Part shown: positions 1-8,130 of the stretch, one piece after another | Layout of the letters: each line of letters opens with the position of its first letter | Numbering within the stretch: position 1 is the first letter of the stretch | Origin: Sulfurimonas sp. HSL3-2 | GTDB taxonomy: Bacteria; Campylobacterota; Campylobacteria; Campylobacterales; Sulfurimonadaceae | Assembly: GCF_039645965.1 (NCBI RefSeq) | Contig: NZ_CP147917.1 | Span: 682,001 to 746,000 of the forward strand | Direction: 5' to 3' | Length of the DNA: 64,000 bases | Notes under the pieces: model-generated | Told to the model about the DNA's origin: nothing | Database searches by the model: none | The model's input: the letters and a program-made list of their open reading frames with translations, nothing else | Made by a program: the position numbers and the translations under genes

Positions 1-224
1 TTACAGACAGAGAGACCCTGGACATGGAGCGCTTTGAAAATCTCGGTGTTATCAAAAATGAAGCTCTTTTTGATGAAAGACTTTTGAATGAATTTGAAAC
101 AACGATAAAAATGTATAAGACAAATCTATCGTGGACAAAAGAGCAGATCGTCACTTTATTTTTTAAGATGATTCCGGGTTTTGGACATAAAGAAACAGGT
201 AAATATTTAGATGGAAAGATGTGA
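1..224 (+). CDS. C-terminal fragment of an unidentified protein at the window edge
   Basis: The reading frame is open from the window edge (first full codon at 3) to a TGA at 222-224, so only the last 74 codons are visible and the true start lies upstream. The ATG at 24 is internal because the frame reads TDRETLD before it. The tail is charged and soluble and ends GHKETGKYLDGKM. I do not recognise a catalytic motif. By position, just before an O-acylation pair and legC-like genes, it could be the end of a nucleotide-sugar enzyme such as a LegB-type 4,6-dehydratase, but that is only inference from context. Three bases separate it from the next gene. Confidence 0.5.
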   Translation, partial: TDRETLDMERFENLGVIKNEALFDERLLNEFETTIKMYKTNLSWTKEQIVTLFFKMIPGFGHKETGKYLDGKM

Positions 225-227
225 TAG

Positions 228-1688
228 ATGCTGTTTAACTCATACGAATTTATATTTTTCTTCTTACCATTTACTTTTTTTGTATATTTTTATCTACTCC
301 AGAAACGTTTAACAGTAGGTGCGAGAGGATTCATAGTATTCGCATCACTATTTTTTTATTCTTGGTGGAACGTAGTCTATCTTCCACTTATACTCTCATC
401 TATGCTTTTTAACTATGTCATAGGGAACAGTTTAAACGAGAATTTTTCAAAAGCAAAAGTCGGTAAAAAAACGCTTCTTATCTTTGGAATAATCTCGAAT
501 CTCGCATTGCTCGGATACTTTAAATACAGCGACTTTTTTATACAAAACGTAAACTTGGCATTTGAGAGTTCCATATCACTTTTACATCTAGCTCTTCCAC
601 TTGCCATCAGCTTTTTTACTTTTCAACAGATCGCATATCTTGTTGACAGCTATAGAGGTGAGACCAAAGAGTATGACTTTTTAAACTATGCACTATTTGT
701 GACTTTCTTTCCTCAACTAATCGCCGGACCTATCGTACATCATTCGGAGATGATGCCTCAGTTTGCGAGTAGATGGAACTTAGCAAAAAACTACAAAAAT
801 ATAGCAACCGGACTTTTTATATTTTCCATAGGATTATTTAAAAAAGTGGTCATCGCAGATACTTTTTCCGTATGGGCGACAAACGGATTTGATCATGCTG
901 TTACACTAAACATGCTTGAAGCCTGGGTAACCTCACTTTCTTATACATTCCAACTTTACTTTGACTTTAGCGGATATACGGATATGGCCATAGGTGCAGC
1001 ACTTTTATTTAACATAAAACTGCCGATCAACTTTAACTCCCCTTATAAAGCTACCAGTATTCAGGACTTTTGGAGGAGATGGCATATCACGCTTTCAAGA
1101 TTTTTAAAAGACTACATCTATATCCCTCTTGGCGGAAATAGAAAAGGAAACTTTAGAACATATACAAATCTGATGGCTACGTTCATACTAGGCGGTATCT
1201 GGCATGGTGCGGGATGGACATTTGTTTTTTGGGGATTTTTACACGGTATTGCATTAGTTATCAACCATATCTGGAGGTCTATAGGACTTAAACTACCGAC
1301 TATATTTGCATGGTTTATCACTTTTAACTTTATCAACATCGCTTGGGTCTTCTTTCGTGCCAAAGAATGGAATGATGCTATTAAAGTCTTGAGTGGGATG
1401 ATGGGATTTAATAATATAGTCTTGCCAACATTTTTAGTAAATCAACTATACTTTTTAAAAAATTATCATGTTGAATTTGGAGGATTTTTAGTCAACATAA
1501 AAGGGGATCTTTCTATGTTCATTTGGTTGATTGCTGGTTTTGTTTTAATTTTATTTTTTAAAAATTCAAACGAATCTATAAATCTTTTTAAACCAAGCAT
1601 AAAAATATCTTTAATAACAGCTTTTTTATTAGTGTTTAGTGTACTATCTCTCACAAAAGCAAGTGAGTTTTTGTATTTTAATTTTTAG
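228..1688 (+). CDS. MBOAT family O-acyltransferase (AlgI/PatA-like)
   Basis: This is a polytopic inner-membrane protein of 486 residues, the usual length of the AlgI/DltB/PatA branch of membrane-bound O-acyltransferases. It starts MLFNSYEFIFFFLP, typical of the family. The conserved FWRRWHITLS segment is followed by GGIWHGAGW with the putative catalytic His near residue 326, and a second conserved His in GFLHG near 339. Known members move an acetyl group across the membrane and pass it to a periplasmic partner that esterifies a glycan. The next gene encodes a membrane-anchored SGNH-like protein, which fits that partner. In this locus it probably O-acetylates the polysaccharide made by the surrounding genes; the substrate is inferred. 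Confidence 0.9.
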   Translation: MLFNSYEFIFFFLPFTFFVYFYLLQKRLTVGARGFIVFASLFFYSWWNVVYLPLILSSMLFNYVIGNSLNENFSKAKVGKKTLLIFGIISNLALLGYFKYSDFFIQNVNLAFESSISLLHLALPLAISFFTFQQIAYLVDSYRGETKEYDFLNYALFVTFFPQLIAGPIVHHSEMMPQFASRWNLAKNYKNIATGLFIFSIGLFKKVVIADTFSVWATNGFDHAVTLNMLEAWVTSLSYTFQLYFDFSGYTDMAIGAALLFNIKLPINFNSPYKATSIQDFWRRWHITLSRFLKDYIYIPLGGNRKGNFRTYTNLMATFILGGIWHGAGWTFVFWGFLHGIALVINHIWRSIGLKLPTIFAWFITFNFINIAWVFFRAKEWNDAIKVLSGMMGFNNIVLPTFLVNQLYFLKNYHVEFGGFLVNIKGDLSMFIWLIAGFVLILFFKNSNESINLFKPSIKISLITAFLLVFSVLSLTKASEFLYFNF

Positions 1689-1696
1689 GTTGACAT

Positions 1697-2788
1697 ATGC
1701 ATAATAAAAAATTTATTTTTATTGTTTTTATTACTTCGCTTTTGATGATGATTTTTGTTGGAGTTGTAAATTTTGTTGTTGATCCTGGATATGTATATTT
1801 AAAAAAATATTATAATACAAAGACAGATGAATATGTGAAAAAAATATTTATGTCTAAACAAGGGCTGGTATCTGAAGGCTGGAATGAACGTGTTGTTAAA
1901 ACAGCTATGGCGAAGTATGCCGGTGATTTTGACTGTATTCTACTTGGTTCCAGTCATATTATGCAAGTATCAAGTGTAAGAAAAACAGGGGATATCCAAA
2001 AAGTTTGTACTAAATTGTTAAACTTGGGCGTCAGTGGAGGTAGTTTTGAGGACATGGCAGTTTTTACAAATATTATATTAGAAAATAAAGAAAAACCGAA
2101 ACAGGTCTTTCTTGATATTGATCCATGGACTTTAAAATTTGGAATGGATAAGCGATATCAAATTAACCAATTATATTATGATAGTTTAATTAAAAAACTT
2201 GATGATAAGACGCAAAAATTTAATCATTTTGATTATCAAATTTCATTAATAAAAAATTTGTTTAATTTAAAATACTTCTTTAGAAGTTTAAAAGAATTAA
2301 ATACAATTTTTAAAGAACCTCAGATTGAATTGCCTAAAAATAATTTTACATATAATAATGGGTACCTTAAAGCTTTGACATTGCCAGATGGTAGTCATTT
2401 ATATGCAACTAAATGGATGAATGAACAAAAAGTGAAAATTAAACAGTTGCCATTAGGTGGAGGAGATTATAAAATTAATGGTAAAGACTATGATGAAAAA
2501 GTCGTTGAGTATTTAATAAAAATTATTAAATTATACAAAGTGCATGATATAAAAGTTAGTTTTATAATGACTCCTTATCATCCAAATGTCTTTAAAGTAA
2601 AATCTAAAACAGTAAAACATATTGAGGAAGTAGATAAAATAGTTACCAAGATATCTAAGGTATATGGTATTAGTGTATATGGTAGTTTTTTTCCAGAAAA
2701 GTTAGGATGTAAAGATGATGAGTTCTTGGATTTTATGCATCCAACTACACAATGTTTAGATAAAATACAATTTGGGAAAATAAAATGA
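1697..2788 (+). CDS. Membrane-anchored SGNH-like protein, probable O-acetylation partner of the MBOAT
   Basis: The N-terminus (residues about 5-28) is one hydrophobic anchor; the rest (363 aa in total) would face the periplasm. SGNH-type signatures are visible: GSSH around Ser86 as block I, LGVSGGS as a later glycine block, and a C-terminal DFMH (Asp345, His348) that matches the DxxH of block V. This is the expected architecture of AlgJ/AlgX/PatB-like proteins that receive acyl groups from an MBOAT channel. The gene lies 8 bases after the MBOAT gene and its ATGA overlaps the start of the following aminotransferase. Its base composition is more AT-rich than either neighbour, which suggests a separately acquired segment. 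The function is inferred from motif and context. Confidence 0.7.
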   Translation: MHNKKFIFIVFITSLLMMIFVGVVNFVVDPGYVYLKKYYNTKTDEYVKKIFMSKQGLVSEGWNERVVKTAMAKYAGDFDCILLGSSHIMQVSSVRKTGDIQKVCTKLLNLGVSGGSFEDMAVFTNIILENKEKPKQVFLDIDPWTLKFGMDKRYQINQLYYDSLIKKLDDKTQKFNHFDYQISLIKNLFNLKYFFRSLKELNTIFKEPQIELPKNNFTYNNGYLKALTLPDGSHLYATKWMNEQKVKIKQLPLGGGDYKINGKDYDEKVVEYLIKIIKLYKVHDIKVSFIMTPYHPNVFKVKSKTVKHIEEVDKIVTKISKVYGISVYGSFFPEKLGCKDDEFLDFMHPTTQCLDKIQFGKIK

Positions 2789-3924
2789 ATAATATAGTCG
2801 AGTTTGTTCAAGATACTTATAAAACAAAAGAGTTCATACCTTTGCATGAACCGAGATTTACGGGCAATGAAAAGAAATATCTGAATGAATGTATCGACAG
2901 TACTTTTGTCTCATCTGTCGGAAAATTTGTAGATGAATTTGAAAAAAAGATCGCTGATTTTACAGGCGCAAAATATGCCATAGCTACAACAAATGGGACA
3001 AGTGCTTTACATATTTCGCTACTACTTGCAGATGTGCAAAAAGATGATGAGGTAATAACTCAGCCCTTGACGTTCATCGCTACATGTAACGCTATAAGTT
3101 ACTGCAATGCAAAACCGGTCTTTGTCGATGTAGATCTCGATACGCTTGGACTTTCTCCGTCATCATTAGAGAAGTTCTTAGATGAGAACTGCGAGATAAA
3201 AGAGAGTCGATGTATAAATAAAACTACAGGAAAAACTATAAAAGCCTGTGTACCGATGCACACTTTTGGACATCCGTGCAGAATCGATGAAATAAAAGAT
3301 ATCTGTGAGAAATGGCATATAGTTTTAGTCGAAGACGCAGCAGAGAGTCTTGGCAGTTATTATAAAGGCAGGCATACGGGGACTTTCGCAAAGTTGGCTG
3401 CTATCAGTTTTAACGGAAATAAGATCATCACTTCAGGCGGCGGCGGCTGTATCATCACAGATGATGAGGAACTGGCAAAAAAAGCCAAACATATAACGAC
3501 GACTGCAAAGGTACCGCATAGATGGGAGTACACGCACGATATGATAGGCTACAACTATCGTCTGCCGAATCTCAATGCCGCACTTCTTGTAGCACAACTC
3601 GAACAACTGGAACTGTTTTTACAAAACAAAAGAGAACTTGCAAAAGAGTATGAAGAGTTTTTTACCAATATAGCCGATATAACATTTATAAAAGAACCAC
3701 AACAGAGTAGGTCAAACTATTGGTTACATGCGGTCTTGTTAAAAGACAGAGCAGATAGGGACGAGTTTTTGAAGTTCACTAATGATAACGGTGTAATGAC
3801 AAGACCTATCTGGACATTGATGAACAGACTTGAGATGTTTAAAGAGTGTCAATGTACAGACCTTACAAACTCTATCTACCTTGAAGACAGAGTCGTCAAT
3901 ATCCCAAGTTCGGTGAGAATATAG
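2785..3924 (+). CDS. legC: LegC-like PLP-dependent sugar aminotransferase (DegT/DnrJ/EryC1/StrS)
   Basis: This 379-residue protein belongs to the DegT family of PLP enzymes that aminate nucleotide-linked keto sugars. The likely Schiff-base lysine is Lys213 in [14 protein letters not shown], and VEDAAESLG (Asp184) contacts the PLP pyridine ring. The N-terminal extension before the FIPLHEPRF segment is typical of LegC-type members that sit next to NeuD and NeuB genes. LegC makes the 4-amino-4,6-dideoxy intermediate of legionaminic acid. The start overlaps the previous stop by 4 bases (ATGA), and the NeuD-like gene starts directly after its TAG. A PglE-like paralogue at 30766 serves bacillosamine. 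The exact sugar is inferred from the neighbouring NeuB and PtmE homologues. Confidence 0.8.
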   Translation: MNNIVEFVQDTYKTKEFIPLHEPRFTGNEKKYLNECIDSTFVSSVGKFVDEFEKKIADFTGAKYAIATTNGTSALHISLLLADVQKDDEVITQPLTFIATCNAISYCNAKPVFVDVDLDTLGLSPSSLEKFLDENCEIKESRCINKTTGKTIKACVPMHTFGHPCRIDEIKDICEKWHIVLVEDAAESLGSYYKGRHTGTFAKLAAISFNGNKIITSGGGGCIITDDEELAKKAKHITTTAKVPHRWEYTHDMIGYNYRLPNLNAALLVAQLEQLELFLQNKRELAKEYEEFFTNIADITFIKEPQQSRSNYWLHAVLLKDRADRDEFLKFTNDNGVMTRPIWTLMNRLEMFKECQCTDLTNSIYLEDRVVNIPSSVRI

Positions 3925-4497
3925 ATGGAAAAGATTATTCTTATCGGCGGCGGCGGTCATTGTAAATCCTGCATCGATGTGATCGAACAGGAAGGCAGAT
4001 TCCAGATCGCAGGTATAATCGATAAGGCTCAACCAATAGGGACAAAAGTCTTAGGTTATGAAGTCATAGGCAGTGATGACGATCTAAGCGAATTTGCACA
4101 AACATATAGATTCGCGCTTATTGCGGTCGGACAGATCAGATCTTCAGATGTAAGAGTGAGACTCTTTGAGCTGGCAAAAAATGCAGGGTTTGAACTGCCT
4201 ATAGTCATCTCTCCAAGAGCTTATGTATCAAAACATGCTCAAGTAAAAGAGGGTACGATAATCATGCATGACGTTCTGGTAAATGCTGATGCAAACATAG
4301 GCAAGAACTGTATCATAAACTCAAAAGCTCTTGTAGAACATGATGCGATCGTAGAAGATAACTGCCATATATCCACCGGTGCGATCATCAATGGGGGAAC
4401 AGTAGTAAGATCAAATACATTTTACGGAAGCAATGCTACTTCGAAAGAGTATGTAGAGGCATCTGGTTTCGTAAAAGCCGGAAGTGTGTTAAAATGA
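3925..4497 (+). CDS. legH: NeuD/LegH-like sugar N- or O-acetyltransferase
   Basis: The 190-residue protein has the two-part layout of PglD/NeuD enzymes. An N-terminal Rossmann-like half opens with IILIGGGGHCKSCIDVI, the glycine-histidine signature of this family. A C-terminal left-handed beta-helix is built from hexapeptide repeats (for example EGTIIMHDVLVNADANIG). These enzymes transfer acetyl from acetyl-CoA to an amino sugar made by the preceding aminotransferase. It starts at the base after the legC-like stop and its own stop overlaps the next gene by 4 bases. Acetylation of the 4-amino group of the LegC product is the simplest role, but O-acetylation of a nonulosonate is possible because NeuD proteins also do this. 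Confidence 0.8.
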   Translation: MEKIILIGGGGHCKSCIDVIEQEGRFQIAGIIDKAQPIGTKVLGYEVIGSDDDLSEFAQTYRFALIAVGQIRSSDVRVRLFELAKNAGFELPIVISPRAYVSKHAQVKEGTIIMHDVLVNADANIGKNCIINSKALVEHDAIVEDNCHISTGAIINGGTVVRSNTFYGSNATSKEYVEASGFVKAGSVLK

Positions 4498-5282
4498 ATA
4501 AAAAAATAGCTTTTTTAACCACTGTTTTTCCCATGAATATAAATTACTTATGGGATTTTTTTAATTCATTGAAAATACAGACTTTTAAACAATTTGATGT
4601 TATTGTTGTGAACGATGGTTTTGATTATTTTGAAGACATAAGAAGTAAATATAAAGATCTTAATATTATTGAATTAAAATACTCAAATACACCGGCAAAA
4701 AATAGAGAATTTGGTATAAATTATTGTATTGACAATAAATATGATGTACTGATATTTGGTGATAGTGATGATTATTTTTCTGAAAATAGAGTTGAAAAAT
4801 TAGTAGAATTGTTAAGTGACTGTGATATTGTAGTAAATGATTTGTCCTTATTTAATGAAAATGGTGTATATGAAGAAAAATATATCTCTAATAGAGTTGA
4901 GAATAATGCAATTATTGATATAGAATTTATAAAAGATAAAAATATTTTTGGTTTATCTAATACAGCTATTAATTTAAATATTTTGGGAAAAGTGACATTT
5001 TATGAGGAAATCGTTGCGGTTGATTGGTATCTGTTTTCAACTTTATTGCTTAAAGGGAATAAAGCTGTTTTTACAAATGAAACAGAAACTTTTTATAGAC
5101 AATATTCGGATAATACTGTCGGTTTAGGGCAATTATCTATAGAAGCTGTAGAAAAAGGTAAGTTGATAAAACAAAAACATTATGAGATGTTAAAAAAAGA
5201 AAATGCTATTTATAAAAATTCATATGCTGTAAATAGTGAAAAAAAGAATATAAAAAATCCACTTTGGTGGGAACAAATATAA
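4494..5282 (+). CDS. Glycosyltransferase family 2
   Basis: The protein (262 aa) shows the GT-A fold signature of family 2: an N-terminal beta-alpha nucleotide-binding start (KKIAFLTTVFP), VVNDGFD, and a metal-binding GDSDDYF motif near residue 92. No membrane segment is visible, so it should act at the cytoplasmic face of the inner membrane, adding one sugar to the lipid-linked repeat unit. It lies between neuD-like and neuB-like genes, a position that in related clusters often holds the hydrolysing epimerase (LegG/NeuC), which is absent here. The gene is clearly more AT-rich than the legC/legH pair before it, suggesting a separate origin. Donor and acceptor cannot be told from sequence. Confidence 0.8.
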   Translation: MNKKIAFLTTVFPMNINYLWDFFNSLKIQTFKQFDVIVVNDGFDYFEDIRSKYKDLNIIELKYSNTPAKNREFGINYCIDNKYDVLIFGDSDDYFSENRVEKLVELLSDCDIVVNDLSLFNENGVYEEKYISNRVENNAIIDIEFIKDKNIFGLSNTAINLNILGKVTFYEEIVAVDWYLFSTLLLKGNKAVFTNETETFYRQYSDNTVGLGQLSIEAVEKGKLIKQKHYEMLKKENAIYKNSYAVNSEKKNIKNPLWWEQI

Positions 5283-5296
5283 TAAGGACATGATAG

Positions 5297-6358
5297 ATGA
5301 AAGTGCAATTAACTAAAAAGAAAGAAATCTATAATTTTTCTAAGCCATATATAATAGCTGAGTTGGGTTCAAACCATAACGGTGATATGAAGTTGGCTAG
5401 AAAACTTATTCTTGAGGCTAAAGAAGCAGGGGCAGATTGTGTAAAGTTTCAAAGTTGGTCAAAAAATAGTATTTTTGCAAGAAAAAAATATGAAGACAAC
5501 TACTTTATAGCCGATGACTATAGAGATAGAACAGACTATACTCTTGAAGAGATAGTTGATGCTTATTCTATTTCAGAGGAAGAGCTATTAGCGATGAAGA
5601 GTTTTGCAGATGAGATAGGTATAGATTGTACTTCGACACCATTTAGCAAGAAAGAAGTAGACTTCTTAGTTGACAAGATGGATACACCTTTTATAAAGGT
5701 CGCTTCTATGGATCTTAATAATTATCCATTTTTGGAGTATTTAGCTAAGAAAAATAAGCCCATAATTATTTCTACAGGATTAAGTGAACTTTATGAGATT
5801 GATAAGGCCGTACATACAATAGAAAAAGCGGGGAATAATCAAATAGTAATTTTACACTGTGTCTCGACTTACCCTCCAATCGACTCAGATGTGAATTTAA
5901 ACAATATAAAAACATTAATGCAAACATACCCTGAGTATCCTATAGGGTTTTCAGATCATACACTAGGTACAGCTATACCATTAGCATCTGTAGCACTTGG
6001 TGCTTGTATGATAGAAAAACATTTCACACTTGATAAAAATATGGAAGGCTGGGATCATAAGGTCTCAGCAACAAAAGATGAGATGAAAGAGATAGTAGAC
6101 AATTCAAAACGAATAAATGAAGCACTGGGTTCTTTTAGAATAACAGCAACGGAAAGCAATGAGAAAAAGAGAGAGTTCAGAAGAAGCATTGTATTGACTA
6201 GAGAGATGAAAAAAGGTGAAGTGATTCAACTCGACGATATAGATTACAAACGTCCTGGTGGAGGATTCGATCCTGAGATGACTGACTTTATAGTTGGAAG
6301 AACTGTGAATAAAGATCTGGCATTTGATCATATTCTGGCACAAGAGGATATTCTTTAA
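5297..6358 (+). CDS. legI: NeuB/LegI-family nonulosonate synthase
   Basis: NeuB-family enzymes condense phosphoenolpyruvate with an N-acyl-mannosamine-type sugar to give a nine-carbon 2-keto-3-deoxy acid. The 353-residue protein has the TIM-barrel landmarks PYIIAELGSNHNGD at the start, GADCVKFQSW, CTSTPFS, FIKVASMDL, ISTGLS, HCVSTYP, and PIGFSDHT followed by EKHFTLDK. The C-terminal 60 residues form an antifreeze-like SAF domain (RSIVLTREMKKGE). An RBS-like AAGGAC precedes the ATG. The next gene, a PtmE-like guanylyltransferase, points to the GDP-linked legionaminate route of Campylobacter rather than sialic acid. Pseudaminate or another nonulosonate remains possible. Confidence 0.85.
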   Translation: MKVQLTKKKEIYNFSKPYIIAELGSNHNGDMKLARKLILEAKEAGADCVKFQSWSKNSIFARKKYEDNYFIADDYRDRTDYTLEEIVDAYSISEEELLAMKSFADEIGIDCTSTPFSKKEVDFLVDKMDTPFIKVASMDLNNYPFLEYLAKKNKPIIISTGLSELYEIDKAVHTIEKAGNNQIVILHCVSTYPPIDSDVNLNNIKTLMQTYPEYPIGFSDHTLGTAIPLASVALGACMIEKHFTLDKNMEGWDHKVSATKDEMKEIVDNSKRINEALGSFRITATESNEKKREFRRSIVLTREMKKGEVIQLDDIDYKRPGGGFDPEMTDFIVGRTVNKDLAFDHILAQEDIL

Positions 6359-7386
6359 TGGACTATAAAAAGTACTGTCACAAACTATCTAAATTAAAGA
6401 CATTTGATGATATTCTTATCGCCCTAGAACAAACAGGTATCGGTTCATTAGTTGTTGTGGACGATGATTTCATTTTAGTAGGTGTAATTACAGATGGTGA
6501 TATTCGTCGTGCCCTTTTAAAAAAAGAGACAGATATTAGTAGTATTATTAACTATTATCCTGAAATTTGGCTGGATACTCAAGCTAGACAAGCAGGTATC
6601 AACCATATGAAAAAAATTCATAGAAATATTTTACCTATACTAAATCAAGATAAAAAAGTTATAGATATTTTATGTTTAGATGAAATTAGTTTTGATACGG
6701 TATCTAATCCTGTTATTATTATGGCTGGTGGATTGGGTACAAGACTCCATCCGCTGACTAAAGATACACCTAAACCTATGTTGCCGGTAAATGGTAAACC
6801 TATTTTAGAAAGAATAATAGAAAAACTTATCAATCAAGGTTTTCAGCAGTTTTATATTTCTATTAATTATCTTGGTGAACAGATAAAAGAGTACTTTCAA
6901 GATGGTGCAAAATGGGACGTTTCAATACAATATCTTGAGGAAACAAAGAGGTTAGGAACGGCGGGTGCACTTTACCAGTTAAAAAATACGATTTCAGAAC
7001 CTTTTATTGTTATGAATGGAGATATTATAACGGATTTGAATTTTAGAGATCTATTAGATTTTAGAAAAACAACAAATAGTTTGTCTACTATGTGTATCTA
7101 TAAACAGGTTCATCAAGTTCCATTCGGAGTTGTTGAGTTTGATGATCTTAAAAAAATGGTTTCGATTAAAGAAAAACCAAAAAATGAATACTATGTGAGT
7201 ATGGGGATTTATGCTATTTCTCCTGAATCACTTCAGTATATCCCTGAAAATGAATTCTATGATATGCCTACATTATTTCAAAATATATTAGATAGTGATA
7301 AATTTGTTAATGTATATTTGTTTGATGGATTATGGAATGATATAGGCCGAGTTGAAGATTATAAATCTGCTAACTTATTAAATTGA
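6358..7386 (+). CDS. ptmE: PtmE-like sugar-1-phosphate nucleotidyltransferase with N-terminal CBS pair
   Basis: Residues 1 to about 115 form two CBS motifs (VVDDDFILVGVITDGDIRRAL is the first), which commonly bind adenosine nucleotides and may regulate the enzyme. From residue 120 a nucleotidyltransferase domain follows, with GGLGTRLHPLT and PKPMLPV as the nucleotide-binding loop, MNGDIITD as the metal site, and IKEKPKNEYYVSMGIYA. This fusion is the architecture of Campylobacter PtmE, which makes GDP-glucosamine for legionaminic acid. Its start overlaps the final base of the neuB-like gene. Guanylyl specificity is inferred from this match in layout and neighbours; other sugar-1-phosphates are possible. 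Confidence 0.8.
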   Translation: MDYKKYCHKLSKLKTFDDILIALEQTGIGSLVVVDDDFILVGVITDGDIRRALLKKETDISSIINYYPEIWLDTQARQAGINHMKKIHRNILPILNQDKKVIDILCLDEISFDTVSNPVIIMAGGLGTRLHPLTKDTPKPMLPVNGKPILERIIEKLINQGFQQFYISINYLGEQIKEYFQDGAKWDVSIQYLEETKRLGTAGALYQLKNTISEPFIVMNGDIITDLNFRDLLDFRKTTNSLSTMCIYKQVHQVPFGVVEFDDLKKMVSIKEKPKNEYYVSMGIYAISPESLQYIPENEFYDMPTLFQNILDSDKFVNVYLFDGLWNDIGRVEDYKSANLLN

Positions 7387-7405
7387 TATAACTAAAGAGG
7401 TATTT

Positions 7406-8122
7406 ATGAATAAAGTTGCAATAATTCTACAAGCAAGAATGAACTCTACGAGAAGACCTTATAAAATTGCTGCTCTTTATAAAGAAAAGCCGTTATTGTA
7501 TTGGCAATTACAAAGAATAAAGAAAAATAAATATGTCAAAGACATTATAGTTGCGACAACAGATCAGGACTTAGATGATGTAACAGAATTTATTGCTTTA
7601 CAAGCTGGAGCAAAAGTTTTTAGAGGTGATGTTAATGATGTTATGTTAAGGTATATAAATGCTGCAGAAGAACATGATATAGAATATATTATTAGAGTGT
7701 GTGGCGATGATCCTTTAGTTGACCCTGAATGCATAGAATATCTTTGTAAAGAAGTGATGGATAGTCAGTATGATGTTATTACAGCTAGTCATAATCAAGG
7801 ATGGTTATTGGGAACGTCGGCAGAAGCATTTTCTTTACACTCTCTCAAAAAAGCATATAAAAATTCTTCGCAAGAAGAAAAGGAGCATGTGGTAATTCAT
7901 TTTTATAATAATCAAGATACTTATAAAATACATAAAATTGTTCCAAAAAATATTTTTCATGAAATTTCTTTGTCGGTAGATTATCAAGAAGATGTTGAAA
8001 ATGTTTTAGATGTTTTGAACTTCTTTGGAAATATTGATTTCTCTCATGAAGAGTTGATAAATGGTTTAAAAGGCAATAGTATAAAACTTACTCATAAGAG
8101 AATAGATAAATATAATATATAA
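7406..8122 (+). CDS. SpsF-like cytidylyltransferase-family protein
   Basis: The 238-residue protein begins VAIILQARMNSTRRPYK, the nucleotide-binding loop of the CMP-NeuNAc/KdsB-like superfamily in its SpsF branch, and continues with CGDDPLVDPECI as the metal-binding segment. SpsF-type proteins occur next to NeuB homologues (SpsE) in spore-coat and flagellar or capsule glycan loci, where they are presumed to activate or transfer an acidic sugar. It follows the ptmE-like gene by 19 bases with an RBS (AAAGAGG). The usual RxxSxRxPGK loop is altered to RMNSTRRPYK, so substrate binding may differ from a true CMP synthetase. Function is inferred. Confidence 0.7.
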   Translation: MNKVAIILQARMNSTRRPYKIAALYKEKPLLYWQLQRIKKNKYVKDIIVATTDQDLDDVTEFIALQAGAKVFRGDVNDVMLRYINAAEEHDIEYIIRVCGDDPLVDPECIEYLCKEVMDSQYDVITASHNQGWLLGTSAEAFSLHSLKKAYKNSSQEEKEHVVIHFYNNQDTYKIHKIVPKNIFHEISLSVDYQEDVENVLDVLNFFGNIDFSHEELINGLKGNSIKLTHKRIDKYNI

Positions 8123-8130
8123 GGAATACA

